Of a stretch of 64,000 nucleotides of DNA, positions 41,199-50,094 are shown piece by piece. The position numbers and the translations under genes are program-made. Every line of letters begins with the position of its first letter. The stretch's first letter is position 1. The DNA is from Flavobacterium sp. TR2 (GTDB lineage Bacteria > Bacteroidota > Bacteroidia > Flavobacteriales > Flavobacteriaceae): NCBI RefSeq assembly GCF_025252405.1, contig NZ_CP104307.1:1860001-1924000 (forward strand), given 5' to 3'. The notes under the pieces were generated by a model. That model was not told the DNA's origin and did not search any database. It saw only the letters and a list, made by a program, of their open reading frames with translations.

Positions 41199-42716
41199 TT
41201 ATAGAAGTGAATGACAAGTCATTGCATTTGGCTGCTGTACTCCCATTAATTCTAAAATAGTTGGGGCAATATCGCCTAAAACACCATTTTGAATGTTTTT
41301 CAATTCTTTATCCACCAAAATGATCGGCACTGGGTTTGTGGTGTGAGCCGTATTTGGAGAACCATCAGGATTAATCATCGTTTCGCAGTTTCCGTGATCG
41401 GCAATTACGATTGTAGTATAATTGTTAGCAAGAGCAGCTTCGATAACTTGTTTTGCACAAGCATCTACAGCTTCACAAGCTTTAATTGCAGCTTCCATAA
41501 TTCCAGTATGTCCAACCATATCTCCATTTGCGAAGTTTAGACAAACAAAATCAACTTCACCTTTGTTTAATTCAGGAACAAGGGCATCAGCCAATTCGTA
41601 AGCGCTCATTTCTGGTTTTAAATCGTAAGTGGCCACTTTTGGAGAATTTCTCAAGATTCTTGATTCGCCTTCAAAAGGAGTTTCTCTACCTCCAGAGAAA
41701 AAGAAAGTTACGTGCGGATATTTTTCAGTTTCAGCAATTCTGATTTGTTTTTTGCCCGCTTTTTCTAAAACTTCACCAAGCGTCTCAGTGATATTATCTT
41801 TATTGTAAACTACTTTTACGTTTTGATACGTTTCGTCGTAGTTTGTCAATGTTACATAATATAAGTTTAGTTTATGCATATTCTGCTCGTGGAAATCCTG
41901 TTGCGAAAGCGCTTCGGTAAGTTCGCGTCCTCTGTCAGTTCTAAAGTTAAAGAAGATTACAACATCGCCTTCAACAATAGTGGCAAGAGGTTTTGCATTA
42001 TCGTCAACGATAACAACTGGTTCGATAAATTCGTCGGTAACATCTTTTTCATAGCTTGACAAAACACTTGCAACAGCATTTGTTGATGGAGTTCCAACAC
42101 CGTTTACAACAAGGTCATAAGCTAATTTTACGCGTTCCCAACGTTTGTCGCGATCCATTGCGTAATAACGTCCAACGATAGAAGCGATTTTTACTGGAGT
42201 ATCTTTAATGTAATCTTCTAAATCGTGAATGTATTTTGCTCCAGATTTTGGGTCAACATCGCGCCCATCTGTAAAAGCATGAATATAAACCTGATCTAAA
42301 CCGTATTCTTGAGAAGCGTCAATTAATCCTCGAAGGTGTGACGTATGCGAGTGAACACCGCCATCTGAAACTAATCCTAAAAAGTGTACTTTTTTATTGT
42401 TGTCTTTAGCATAAGTAAAAGCGTTAATAAGAACTTGCTCTTTTGCTAAAGTTTTGTGCTCTACGGCTAAATTTATTTTGGCTAAATCTTGGTATACAAT
42501 TCTTCCTGCACCAAGATTCATGTGTCCAACTTCGCTATTTCCCATTTGCCCTTCCGGAAGACCAACATTTAATCCGTCGGTTCTAAGTTGTGCGCTTGGG
42601 TAATTTTTATAAAGACTGTTTATAAAAGGAACATTTGCATTGTCTATTGCAGATACTTTAGGGTCAGGAGATTTTCCCCAACCATCTAAAATCATAAGGA
42701 TAACTTTTTTGTTCAT
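41199..42716 (-). CDS. gpmI: 2,3-bisphosphoglycerate-independent phosphoglycerate mutase
   Basis: GpmI interconverts 3- and 2-phosphoglycerate in glycolysis with two Mn2+ ions. The 505-residue length is standard. The alkaline-phosphatase-type metal site is visible as MILDGWG at the start, the phospho-Ser in GQMGNSEVGHMNLGAGR, AFTDGRDVDP, and VIADHGNCE. It is a single-gene unit with a -7 box upstream and terminator plus shared 3'-UTR element downstream. Confidence 0.97.
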   Translation of the reverse strand: MNKKVILMILDGWGKSPDPKVSAIDNANVPFINSLYKNYPSAQLRTDGLNVGLPEGQMGNSEVGHMNLGAGRIVYQDLAKINLAVEHKTLAKEQVLINAFTYAKDNNKKVHFLGLVSDGGVHSHTSHLRGLIDASQEYGLDQVYIHAFTDGRDVDPKSGAKYIHDLEDYIKDTPVKIASIVGRYYAMDRDKRWERVKLAYDLVVNGVGTPSTNAVASVLSSYEKDVTDEFIEPVVIVDDNAKPLATIVEGDVVIFFNFRTDRGRELTEALSQQDFHEQNMHKLNLYYVTLTNYDETYQNVKVVYNKDNITETLGEVLEKAGKKQIRIAETEKYPHVTFFFSGGRETPFEGESRILRNSPKVATYDLKPEMSAYELADALVPELNKGEVDFVCLNFANGDMVGHTGIMEAAIKACEAVDACAKQVIEAALANNYTTIVIADHGNCETMINPDGSPNTAHTTNPVPIILVDKELKNIQNGVLGDIAPTILELMGVQQPNAMTCHSLL

Positions 42717-42733
42717 TGCATTTTTGTTTTCTA

Positions 42734-42741
42734 CAAATATA
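42734..42741 (-). promoter_or_regulatory. -7 box of gpmI
   Basis: The minus strand reads TATATTTG (TAnnTTTG), 17 bases before the gpmI start. Confidence 0.5.
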
Positions 42742-43109
42742 AGGCATTTATAAAGTTTGAAACCTGACGGATGTTACATTTATGTTTAATAAAATGAAGT
42801 GTAAAAAAAAATATTGATTTAATTGAAGAAGCCTTTATTTTTTAAAATTAATTCACGCCAAGCTCTTTTTCTGACTTTATTTTTGACAGCATTATAGCCA
42901 ATAAAGTATTTTGTGCCAATAGAAAAGCTGTTTTTAAAGCTTCTTTAAGTAGAGTCTAAAATTTTAAGATTTGGACTTGTTCTACATTTTTTAAGAAAGA
43001 GGATAAAATGATATGAATTTCCCTGTAAGATAAAATCTTACAGAAAAAGCAAAATTATGTTAATAATGTTAAAGTTTAAGCAAAAAAGCCTTGAAAATCA
43101 GGCTTGTAT
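42742..43109. other. AT-rich intergenic region upstream of gpmI and the YkuD-type gene
   Basis: The gap between gpmI and the next gene is 459 bases. The minus strand between about 42830 and 42950 has a 40-codon open stretch (ending KRAWRELILKNKGFFN) that looks coding but has no start codon; it may be a gene remnant. A hairpin TGTAAGAT/ATCTTACA lies at about 43024-43042. No other feature was seen. Confidence 0.5.
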
Positions 43110-43139
43110 TTTGCAAGGAATGATTTTTTTATACTTTTG
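43110..43139 (+). promoter_or_regulatory. Promoter of the murein L,D-transpeptidase gene
   Basis: TTTG (43110-43113), an 18-base spacer and TACTTTTG (43132-43139) fit the Bacteroidetes promoter pattern, 36 bases before the ATG. Confidence 0.6.
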
Positions 43140-43175
43140 CGATACCCAAATTTTTGTTTAACCTAAAGAAATTCA

Positions 43176-43901
43176 ATGATTTACAAAATTTATCCGTTAT
43201 TGGTGTTTTTGCTATTGTCTTTTGGAAAAGATTCAAAAAACACAGCCCATCTTAAAAAAAATGAGACTGTAAAGGCGATTGCTAAAGTCGAAAAAGTTAC
43301 AGTTGATTCTAAAATCGAGAGCGTTTATAACGCTTTAAATTCAAACAACTTTAAAATGCCGGAGCTTAAAACTTTTTCTGAAGCTTTAAAAGGATTTTAT
43401 TTGTTGAAGGAAAGAGGAGTGATCAAGAAAGATATCCTGACGCTGATTGATTTCAGTTTGTCATCAAACACCAAACGTTTGTGGGTGATTGATTTGGCTA
43501 GCAATACAATTCTCTTTAATTCGCTTGTCGCTCATGGCAGAAATACTGGAGAAGAGTTTGCTTCAGCATTTTCAAATCTTAATTCATCATTTAAAAGCAG
43601 TTTAGGTTTTTATGCAACAGGTGAAATTTATCAAGGCAAGCATGGTGCTTCTTTGCGTTTGGATGGTTTAGAAAATGGCGTAAATGACAATGCCCGCGAA
43701 AGAGGTGTTGTAATGCACGGAGCAGATTACGTATCCGAGTCTTTCATCAGAAATCATAAAAGATTAGGCAGAAGTCAAGGCTGTCCTGCTGTTCCAGTTG
43801 AATTGACAAACGAAATCATTCAATTAATAAAAGACAAATCGTGTTTATACATCTACCATCCGTCAAGAAGTTTTGCGATGGAGGAGAGGTTAATTTCTTA
43901 A
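43176..43901 (+). CDS. Murein L,D-transpeptidase catalytic-domain protein (YkuD_2 type)
   Basis: A 241-residue periplasmic cell-wall enzyme that would make or remove 3-3 peptide cross-links or anchors. The N-terminus is hydrophobic, likely a signal. The catalytic region is VVMHGADYVSESFIRNHKRLGRSQGCPAVPVE, with the nucleophilic Cys in SQGCPAV and the His in MHGADY, as in the YkuD_2 family. Its 3' end overlaps the 3' end of a second, different L,D-transpeptidase gene by 12 bases on the opposite strand. Confidence 0.9.
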   Translation: MIYKIYPLLVFLLLSFGKDSKNTAHLKKNETVKAIAKVEKVTVDSKIESVYNALNSNNFKMPELKTFSEALKGFYLLKERGVIKKDILTLIDFSLSSNTKRLWVIDLASNTILFNSLVAHGRNTGEEFASAFSNLNSSFKSSLGFYATGEIYQGKHGASLRLDGLENGVNDNARERGVVMHGADYVSESFIRNHKRLGRSQGCPAVPVELTNEIIQLIKDKSCLYIYHPSRSFAMEERLIS

Positions 43902-45473
43902 TTTGGCATATAAATCCGAATCTAAATCATAAATATCAGCTCTAAAAAGGAGCTGATTTTTTTTGCTCCATGCGGTCCAGTACCATTGATACAAAGCATA
44001 TTTTTTGCTAATCTTAAAACTCATGGTTTTTTTACTTGCAATGATCGTGTCAATTCGATCTTGAGGCCAGTTTCCGTCAACATCTAAAATGTGTTGCGCA
44101 AGCTCAAGCGGATTTTCAACACGCACGCATCCCGAACTCATAGAACGATTGCTGCGGCCAAAGATGTTGCGGTGATTGGTATCATGCAGATAAACGCTAT
44201 GATGATTTGGGAACAAAATTTTCATTAATCCCAGCGAATTGTCATAGCCTGGGCTTTGTACATAACGATAGTTGTTCGGTTTATTTTCATTCCATGCCAT
44301 CGGAGACACTACCTTTCCAGCCGTATCGTAAATAGTGATATTCTTATTGGCTAGATAATTTCGGTTTCTTTTCATTGCAGGAACCACATCTTCTTTTAAG
44401 ATAGTTGGTGGAACAGTCCAAGTTGGGTTAAAAACAACTGTTTTTAAGAACGAAGTAATAATAGGTGTTCTTCTTTTGCTGGTTCCTACTACAATATTTC
44501 TGACTAGGGTAGTGTCTTTATTTTCGACAACATTTAAGCTATAATCAGGAATATTGATGATAAAATAGTTTTCTGCCAACTCTGATGGATACCATCTCCA
44601 GCGTTCCAAATTGACAATTATCTGTTTCTTTCTGTTTTCTTTAGAATAATTTAAAGCGCGGACAGTTCCTGTTCCGATAACTCCGTCCGAAGCCAAACCA
44701 TGCCTTTCTTGGAATCTTTTAACCGCTTCAAAAGTTTTCTGATTGTAAATCTGCGTAAGACTGTCTTTTCCTGTCATATCATTCCAGTACAAAAGCCTTT
44801 TTTTGATGTTGATTAGGGCAGGATTGGTGTCGTTTAAAACAATTTTATCAGCAGCCTCAATAGTCTTTATATTGTCATCTGGAAAAGTATTGATGATTTC
44901 TAATGCTTTTAGCAGTTCTTTATAGGTTTGGGTTTTAGGCTGAATATTTTCGACAATACTGTCTAATTTGTTTTTGTTGAAGCCTTTAATCAAAACAGCA
45001 TTTACATCAAATGTTTTTTCTTCCAAATCCCAATTGCCATATAATTTTCTAGGATCTAATTTTCCTTTATACAGATGGTTTAGGTATTTTTCAAAATTAT
45101 AAGTCAGCAAAATATCATAAGTAGCCAAATCTTTATCGTTTAAAGAAGCGACTCTATTTTCAAACTTTTTTAATTGAGAGATTTTATAATCTTCTGGTTC
45201 TAAGCCTAGTTCTTCAGATTTTTCTAATTGCGATAAAACAAAAGTTCTCTTTTTGAGATTTCCCCATACAGTTTGATTTACAGATGCAGCGTAAAACTGC
45301 TTTAAGGTTTCGCTTTTATAAATTCCTATTAATGCTGTGTCTATTTCGACAGTTCTCTCATCAGTAAGTATAATTGCCGGCACCTTTTTTTTGACAATAG
45401 GTGCAGGTTTTGGGTCTTCTTTTTTGCATCCCCAAAAAAGGCATATTACTACTAAAGAGTAAAGTTTTTTCAT
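43890..45473 (-). CDS. YcbB-type L,D-transpeptidase lipoprotein
   Basis: A 527-residue enzyme of the LdtD/YcbB group. The signal peptide ends in FWGC, a lipobox, so it is membrane-anchored. After an N-terminal scaffold, a peptidoglycan-binding domain (FEAVKRFQERHGLASDGVIGTGTVRALN) precedes the YkuD catalytic domain with KILFPNHHSVYLHDT and SMSSGCVRVENPLELAQHIL, holding the catalytic His and Cys. It makes 3-3 cross-links in peptidoglycan. It starts one base after a GNAT gene on the same strand and overlaps the convergent transpeptidase gene. Confidence 0.92.
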   Translation of the reverse strand: MKKLYSLVVICLFWGCKKEDPKPAPIVKKKVPAIILTDERTVEIDTALIGIYKSETLKQFYAASVNQTVWGNLKKRTFVLSQLEKSEELGLEPEDYKISQLKKFENRVASLNDKDLATYDILLTYNFEKYLNHLYKGKLDPRKLYGNWDLEEKTFDVNAVLIKGFNKNKLDSIVENIQPKTQTYKELLKALEIINTFPDDNIKTIEAADKIVLNDTNPALINIKKRLLYWNDMTGKDSLTQIYNQKTFEAVKRFQERHGLASDGVIGTGTVRALNYSKENRKKQIIVNLERWRWYPSELAENYFIINIPDYSLNVVENKDTTLVRNIVVGTSKRRTPIITSFLKTVVFNPTWTVPPTILKEDVVPAMKRNRNYLANKNITIYDTAGKVVSPMAWNENKPNNYRYVQSPGYDNSLGLMKILFPNHHSVYLHDTNHRNIFGRSNRSMSSGCVRVENPLELAQHILDVDGNWPQDRIDTIIASKKTMSFKISKKYALYQWYWTAWSKKNQLLFRADIYDLDSDLYAKLRN

Positions 45474-45474
45474 T

Positions 45475-45912
45475 TTATAAATTTTTAAACATCAAATAGT
45501 GTTCGCCAACATCTTTAATTTCAAATGCTTCGCCTACAGATTGATAGTTCATTTTCTGATAAAAGGCTATAGCGGCAGTTCTAGCATTGAACCAAATTAA
45601 GTCTATTTGGTTTTCATTGCAATAAGCCTCGCAATGTCTTACCAAAGCCTCTCCGAATCCTTTTTTCTGATGGGTTTCTAAAACAGCCATCCCTCGAATC
45701 TGAGCTTGATTTTGAGCGGCAAATATAGGATTGATTTTTTCAAATAGCGAAATAATTCCTATTAATTTTTTATCATCAAATAAACCGAAATGATGTGTGG
45801 ATTCTAAATCGTCGCCTTCAAAGACGCAACTTTCGATAGGTTTGCTCTTTCTTAAAACAGGTTGGCGAACGGCATAAGTTTCCTTTGGTGAAATTTCTCT
45901 GATTGTAATCAT
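45475..45912 (-). CDS. GNAT-family N-acetyltransferase
   Basis: A 145-residue acetyl-CoA-dependent transferase. The core QIRGMAVLETHQKKGFGEALVRHCEAYC is the acetyl-CoA binding motif A (RGxGxG-like, here QKKGFGEAL), followed by FNARTAAIAFYQKMNYQSVGEAFE, typical of the family. The substrate is unknown. It lies one base before the YcbB-type gene, so the two are co-transcribed, though a link to peptidoglycan is not shown. Confidence 0.88.
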   Translation of the reverse strand: MITIREISPKETYAVRQPVLRKSKPIESCVFEGDDLESTHHFGLFDDKKLIGIISLFEKINPIFAAQNQAQIRGMAVLETHQKKGFGEALVRHCEAYCNENQIDLIWFNARTAAIAFYQKMNYQSVGEAFEIKDVGEHYLMFKNL

Positions 45913-46005
45913 GATTTTTTGAAAAAATATTGATTTTATAACTTTTTAATTTTAAATAAGTTATAAAAAAATGTTGATTTTTATTGATTTTTTTTGCCCA
46001 AAAGC

Positions 46006-46037
46006 TTGTTTTTAACTGAACTTTCTTTCTATATTTG
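46006..46037 (+). promoter_or_regulatory. Promoter of tRNA-Gly(TCC) copy 1
   Basis: TTG (46006-46008), a 21-base spacer and TATATTTG (46030-46037), matching the Bacteroidetes promoter consensus, 10 bases before the tRNA. Confidence 0.7.
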
Positions 46038-46047
46038 CACAACCAAT

Positions 46048-46120
<73 letters not shown>

Positions 46121-46194
46121 CTAAAAAGTAAACACGTTTTACTTAAGTGAAAATAAAATTTTTGATTTTTATTTTTTTTAAAGATTAAATTTTT

Positions 46195-46202
46195 TAAATT
46201 TG
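46195..46202 (+). promoter_or_regulatory. -7 box of tRNA-Gly(TCC) copy 2
   Basis: TAAATTTG (TAnnTTTG) lies 12 bases before the second tRNA. The following GCAC matches the sequence after the first copy's box, so the second gene seems to carry its own promoter. Confidence 0.55.
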
Positions 46203-46214
46203 CACCCGGTTAAT

Positions 46215-46287
<73 letters not shown>

Positions 46288-46291
46288 CTTC

Positions 46292-46323
46292 AAAAGCCTC
46301 AAACATTGTTTGAGGCTTTTTTG
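46292..46323 (+). terminator. Terminator after the tRNA-Gly pair
   Basis: AAAAGCCTCAAAC and GTTTGAGGCTTTT form a 13-bp stem with a 3-base loop and T-run. Confidence 0.9.
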
Positions 46324-46356
46324 TTTTGCACTAAAATGTAAAGCCTTAATAGTTTA

Positions 46357-46413
46357 AATTCCAAATTCCAATTTTGCGCTTACTCGTTTTAAATTTTGGA
46401 ATTTGGAACTTAA
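46357..46413. repeat. Inverted repeat of AAATTCCAAATTCC type
   Basis: TTCCAAATTCCAATTTTG and AAATTTTGGAATTTGGAA are inverted around a short loop. Related direct words occur at about 9637-9665, so this is a local low-complexity repeat family. Confidence 0.5.
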
Positions 46414-46425
46414 AATATTGAATTT

Positions 46426-47133
46426 TTACTTTATATCGCTTAAGTCGCTTTCTGTTTCTAATTCTACTTGGTCTTGGTTTTGTCTGAACAAGCGAGCTTT
46501 CAAATCTCCTTTCAAAGTAATTTTTTCTCCTTTAACTTCTAGCCAGCTTCCTTCTCTTAAACCTAAAACTGGAATAGAATTAAAGACGTGAAATTCTTTG
46601 ATTCTCGTTTCGCGAGTTTCTCCCATATGTTTAGATTGTAAGTCGGCATCTAGATAGTGTGCATTTAAGTTAAATGGGATTAATCCTAGAGTCTGAAAAC
46701 TTGGAGGATAAATAATAGGCATATCGTTGGTAGTCTGCATTGACAAGCCGCAGATGTTGCTTCCTGCACTCGATCCTAAATAAGGAGTGCCGTTTTTTAC
46801 GGTTTCAGAAAGCAGTTGCATGATGTTGTTTTTATAAAGTTGGGTAACTAATAAAAAAGTATTGCCGCCTCCCGTAAAAATTCCTTCAGCATTTTTTACG
46901 GCATCCTGCGGGTTTTCAAATTCATGAATTCCTTTGATGCCAATGTTGATTGTGGCAAAGGCTTCAGCAGCTTTTTTGGTGTACTCGTCATGCGAAATTC
47001 CGCCGGGGCGCGCATACGGAACGAACAAGATGGTTTTGCAGTTTTTAAAATGTGTTTTTAAAGTAGGTAAAATATATTCTAAATAGTTGCCTCCGTGTAA
47101 AGTGGAAGTGCTTGCAATAATAATGCTTTTCAT
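46426..47133 (-). CDS. pepE: Dipeptidase E (peptidase S51)
   Basis: A cytoplasmic serine peptidase that cleaves dipeptides with an N-terminal Asp. The 235-residue protein has IFTGGGNTFLLV, the nucleophile in LGSSAGSNICG, and NLNAHYLDAD with the His expected for the S51 triad. Length fits PepE. It lies on the minus strand after the tRNA-Gly pair and is divergent from the CarboxypepD_reg cluster. Confidence 0.92.
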   Translation of the reverse strand: MKSIIIASTSTLHGGNYLEYILPTLKTHFKNCKTILFVPYARPGGISHDEYTKKAAEAFATINIGIKGIHEFENPQDAVKNAEGIFTGGGNTFLLVTQLYKNNIMQLLSETVKNGTPYLGSSAGSNICGLSMQTTNDMPIIYPPSFQTLGLIPFNLNAHYLDADLQSKHMGETRETRIKEFHVFNSIPVLGLREGSWLEVKGEKITLKGDLKARLFRQNQDQVELETESDLSDIK

Positions 47134-47297
47134 GATTTTCTAAACTCAAATTTTGTTTGTTAAAGATATTAAAAACTCTGTTTTTGTCTAAATTTTTAGG
47201 GTTTTAATTAACATATTTTTACCAAGTCATTAATATTAAATTTGGAAAGACTTAAGATATTTTTACCGTTTTAAGAATATTTTTAAATTATTTTATT

Positions 47298-48065
47298 TTG
47301 TTTCAGAAAATTACCTGTTTTTTAATTGTTGTAGCCGGGCAGGTTTGCTGGTCACAAAACCAAGAACGTTCTGTTTTTAACGGGAAAGTGGTTTCAAATG
47401 CCTCAGATTTAGAGGGTATTCATGTGATCAATGCACAAACTGAAGAAACTGTAACAACAAATGCATCTGGATCTTTTTCGATTTTGGCAAAGGCAGATGA
47501 TGTTCTGGTTTTCTCCTCAATAAGTTTTAAGGAAAAAAGAGTTTTGCTGAAACAGGAAGATTTTTCAAACCTTAATTTTGCCGTCAACCTTACTATGATA
47601 ATGTATCAATTGCAGGAAGTTGTTGTGAGACGGTACGATAATATTAATGCTGAAAGTTTGGGTGTAATTCCGATGGGACAGAAGAAATACACCGCTGCAG
47701 AGCGTAAATTGCAGACCGCGACCGCGCTAAATCCTACAGCAAGTGCGGGAACAATGGCTGGCGGTTCTATATCTGCAGATCCATTGCTAAATTTTTTCTC
47801 AGGAAGAACAGCTATGCTTAAAAAAGAGGTTGCTGTAGAAAAAAAGGAGTTTTTTATGAAGCTTTTGGAAAATATGTTTAGTCTGGACCATTTTATTGAC
47901 CGATTAAAAATTCCAGCCGATTATGTGAAAGGGTTTGAGTATTATGCGATAGAGAACGATAAGTTTACGGCCATTTTGAATTCTAAAAATAAAACTTCTA
48001 CAGAATTTCTTTTAGGAGAATTGGCTGTAAAATATAAAGAAATGATTGCTAGTGAGAGTAAGTAG
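47298..48065 (+). CDS. CarboxypepD_reg-like domain protein, first of three
   Basis: A 255-residue exported protein. The signal peptide ends at CWSQ. The mature part begins with a carboxypeptidase regulatory-like beta-sandwich (RSVFNGKVVSNASDLEGIHVINAQTEETVTTNASGSFSILAKADDVLVFSSISF), the domain often found before TonB-dependent receptor barrels. Here no barrel follows but a conserved tail (LGVIPMGQKKYTAAERKL...LLNFFSGRTAMLKKEVAVEKK). The start is a TTG; no ATG is in frame. Two paralogs, DUF6702 and an M1 peptidase follow with overlaps, forming one operon. Confidence 0.85.
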   Translation: MFQKITCFLIVVAGQVCWSQNQERSVFNGKVVSNASDLEGIHVINAQTEETVTTNASGSFSILAKADDVLVFSSISFKEKRVLLKQEDFSNLNFAVNLTMIMYQLQEVVVRRYDNINAESLGVIPMGQKKYTAAERKLQTATALNPTASAGTMAGGSISADPLLNFFSGRTAMLKKEVAVEKKEFFMKLLENMFSLDHFIDRLKIPADYVKGFEYYAIENDKFTAILNSKNKTSTEFLLGELAVKYKEMIASESK

Positions 48066-48780
48066 AATTATATCAATTATTATTTTTCTTTTTTTTGTTC
48101 AGATTGGCTTTGGGCAAAAAACAGATGTTAAGCTTTTGACAGGAAAAGTGCAGGAGCAATCTAGTCCTGTTGAAGGAGTGAATATTATAAATAACGCCAC
48201 TCAAGTGACTGCGGTTTCAGATTCTGACGGAAATTTTTCGATTGCGGCGAGAGAAGGAGATGTTTTGGTTTTTTCTGCTGTAAACTTAGACCCTGTTAAG
48301 CTTAGGGTAACCTCAGAAGATTTGGCTAAGAGTTCTCTGGTTGTAAAAATGACAGCCAAAGAAGTCGAATTGAAAGAAGTTGTCGTTAATGAAAATGCTA
48401 ATATAACTGCCGAAAATCTTGGAATAATTCCTTATGGACAAAAAAAATATACGCCTGCAGAACGAAAGGTTTACACCGCAACTTCAACATCGATTGATAA
48501 GCTGTTGAATAAGATTTCTGGAAGAACGGCGATGCTGAAAAAAGAAATGAATGTAGAGAAAAAAGAAATTCTTTTTAGCAAGCTTGAGTATCTTTTTGAA
48601 GAGAACTATTATACAGATCGATTGAAAATTCCTGTAGATGATATAAAAGGATTTCAATTATTTTGTGTAGATGATGCTGATTTTGCTGTATCTTTGAATA
48701 CTAAAAACAAAACAATGAGTATGTTTTTAATCACAGATCTAGCAAGAAAATATCTAACAATTCTCGAAAATGAAAAATAA
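48052..48780 (+). CDS. CarboxypepD_reg-like domain protein, second of three
   Basis: A paralog of the preceding protein. After a signal peptide ending at IGFGQ it has DVKLLTGKVQEQSSPVEGVNIINNATQVTAVSDSDGNFSIAAREGDVLVFSAV and the same tail (LGIIPYGQKKYTPAERKV...KISGRTAMLKKEMNVEKK). I placed the start at GTG 48052, which gives a clean signal peptide; TTG 48046 is also possible. It overlaps the previous gene by 14 bases, indicating translational coupling. Function unknown, probably periplasmic or surface-linked. Confidence 0.83.
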   Translation: MRVSRIISIIIFLFFVQIGFGQKTDVKLLTGKVQEQSSPVEGVNIINNATQVTAVSDSDGNFSIAAREGDVLVFSAVNLDPVKLRVTSEDLAKSSLVVKMTAKEVELKEVVVNENANITAENLGIIPYGQKKYTPAERKVYTATSTSIDKLLNKISGRTAMLKKEMNVEKKEILFSKLEYLFEENYYTDRLKIPVDDIKGFQLFCVDDADFAVSLNTKNKTMSMFLITDLARKYLTILENEK

Positions 48781-49525
48781 ACTAGGAGTACTCGTTGTCT
48801 GCTTATTTTGTCAATTTGTATTAGGACAAAACGGTTTTAGGAAACCATTGCACGGTCAGATAATAAATGATTTTTTGGCCATAGAAAGCGGTTATGTAAT
48901 GAATATCAATGCAAATGTTAGAACATTTATTGGTTCTGGCGGATTGTTTGATATTATGGCGCAGCCAAAAGACACTTTGCTGTTTTCTGGACTGACATTT
49001 CAGTCAAAAAAAATAGTTTTAACTGAAAAAGATTGTGCTGAGGTGCTTTTGAAGGTAAAATTAGATTTGGTTAACAATCAGCTTAAAGAAGTTGTTGTTC
49101 ACAAAGAATTAAAAGTAAAATCACTGCAAGGCGGTTCGCAAGGAATTGTGGATATGCAGTTTGAAGATGATAAGCAGTCTACTGCAAAAAATACGGCAAT
49201 GCTATCAGATCAGACTATAAAATATGGGACTGATTTTGTTCGAATCTTTAAAGATGTCAAAAAGCTTTTAAGTAAAAAAGAAGAGGTTAAAGAAGAAGAA
49301 ATTACCGATATTGCTTTTGTCGAATATGCGAAAGACAATTTCACCAAAGATTTTTATGCTAAAACACTTAATCTTAAAGCCGATGAAGTAGAGCTTTTTC
49401 TAATGTATTGCTCAAACGATCCGCGTTCTAAGCAATTGGTAGACCCAGACCAAAAGTTTCAGCTAATGGATTTTATGATTAATAAGAATAAAGATTTTAA
49501 GAAAGCTGAGGCTGTTCAAAAATGA
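48770..49525 (+). CDS. CarboxypepD_reg-like domain protein, third of three
   Basis: A more distant paralog of 251 residues. The signal peptide ends at FVLGQ. The beta-sandwich part is FRKPLHGQIINDFLAIESGYVMNINANVRTFIGSGGLFDIMAQPKDTLLFSGLTF. The tail differs from the first two, lacking the GRTAMLKKE block but keeping KKLLSKKEEVKEEE and a final acidic-aromatic helix. It overlaps the previous gene by 11 bases and the DUF6702 gene by 4. Confidence 0.8.
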   Translation: MKNKLGVLVVCLFCQFVLGQNGFRKPLHGQIINDFLAIESGYVMNINANVRTFIGSGGLFDIMAQPKDTLLFSGLTFQSKKIVLTEKDCAEVLLKVKLDLVNNQLKEVVVHKELKVKSLQGGSQGIVDMQFEDDKQSTAKNTAMLSDQTIKYGTDFVRIFKDVKKLLSKKEEVKEEEITDIAFVEYAKDNFTKDFYAKTLNLKADEVELFLMYCSNDPRSKQLVDPDQKFQLMDFMINKNKDFKKAEAVQK

Positions 49526-50028
49526 AAAAAAAGTTAGTTTATTCTTTGCTGGGAGTTCTGTTTGTGTTGTCTTCAGCATTTACTTTTCATAAATTTTATG
49601 TAGGTGTTTTTCAGGTAAATTATGCAGCAGAAAAGAAAATGCTGCAGATTACTTCCCGCATTTTTATTGATGATTTGAATAATGCCATGGAGAAAAAATA
49701 TCACAAGAAAACATTTGTTGGCACAAGCAAAGAAACTCCGGCAGATATTGAATTATTAAAAAAATACCTTTCTGAGCATTTTTCGATTAAAGTTAATGGG
49801 CAGTCAAAAGCCATAACTTTTTTATCTAAAGAAGTTGAAGCTGATGATGTTTTGGTTTGTTACTCCAGAATTAAGGACGTTGATAAATTTAAAACACTTG
49901 AGATTTCAAATACGATTTTGGTTGATTGGAATTCAGAGCAGCAAAACATTACACATATTTCAGCATTTGATACAAAAAGAAGTGTTCTTTTTACAGAATC
50001 TTCAAGGAACGAATTGTTAAAATATTAA
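49522..50028 (+). CDS. DUF6702-family protein
   Basis: A 168-residue protein with an N-terminal signal (VYSLLGVLFVLSSAFTFHKF) and the family pattern HKFYVGVFQVNYAAEKKMLQITSRIFIDDLNNAMEKKYHKKTF, then SIKVNGQSKAITFLSKEVEADDVLVCYSRI. These proteins, common in Flavobacteria, lie next to CarboxypepD_reg and M1 peptidase genes; the role is unknown. Overlaps the preceding gene by 4 bases (ATGA), so translation is coupled. Confidence 0.85.
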   Translation: MKKKLVYSLLGVLFVLSSAFTFHKFYVGVFQVNYAAEKKMLQITSRIFIDDLNNAMEKKYHKKTFVGTSKETPADIELLKKYLSEHFSIKVNGQSKAITFLSKEVEADDVLVCYSRIKDVDKFKTLEISNTILVDWNSEQQNITHISAFDTKRSVLFTESSRNELLKY

Positions 50029-50094
50029 TGTGTTGGTAAAATTAATATTTTAATTATTATTTTCACAGCCTAAAGAAATTACCATTAAGAATTT

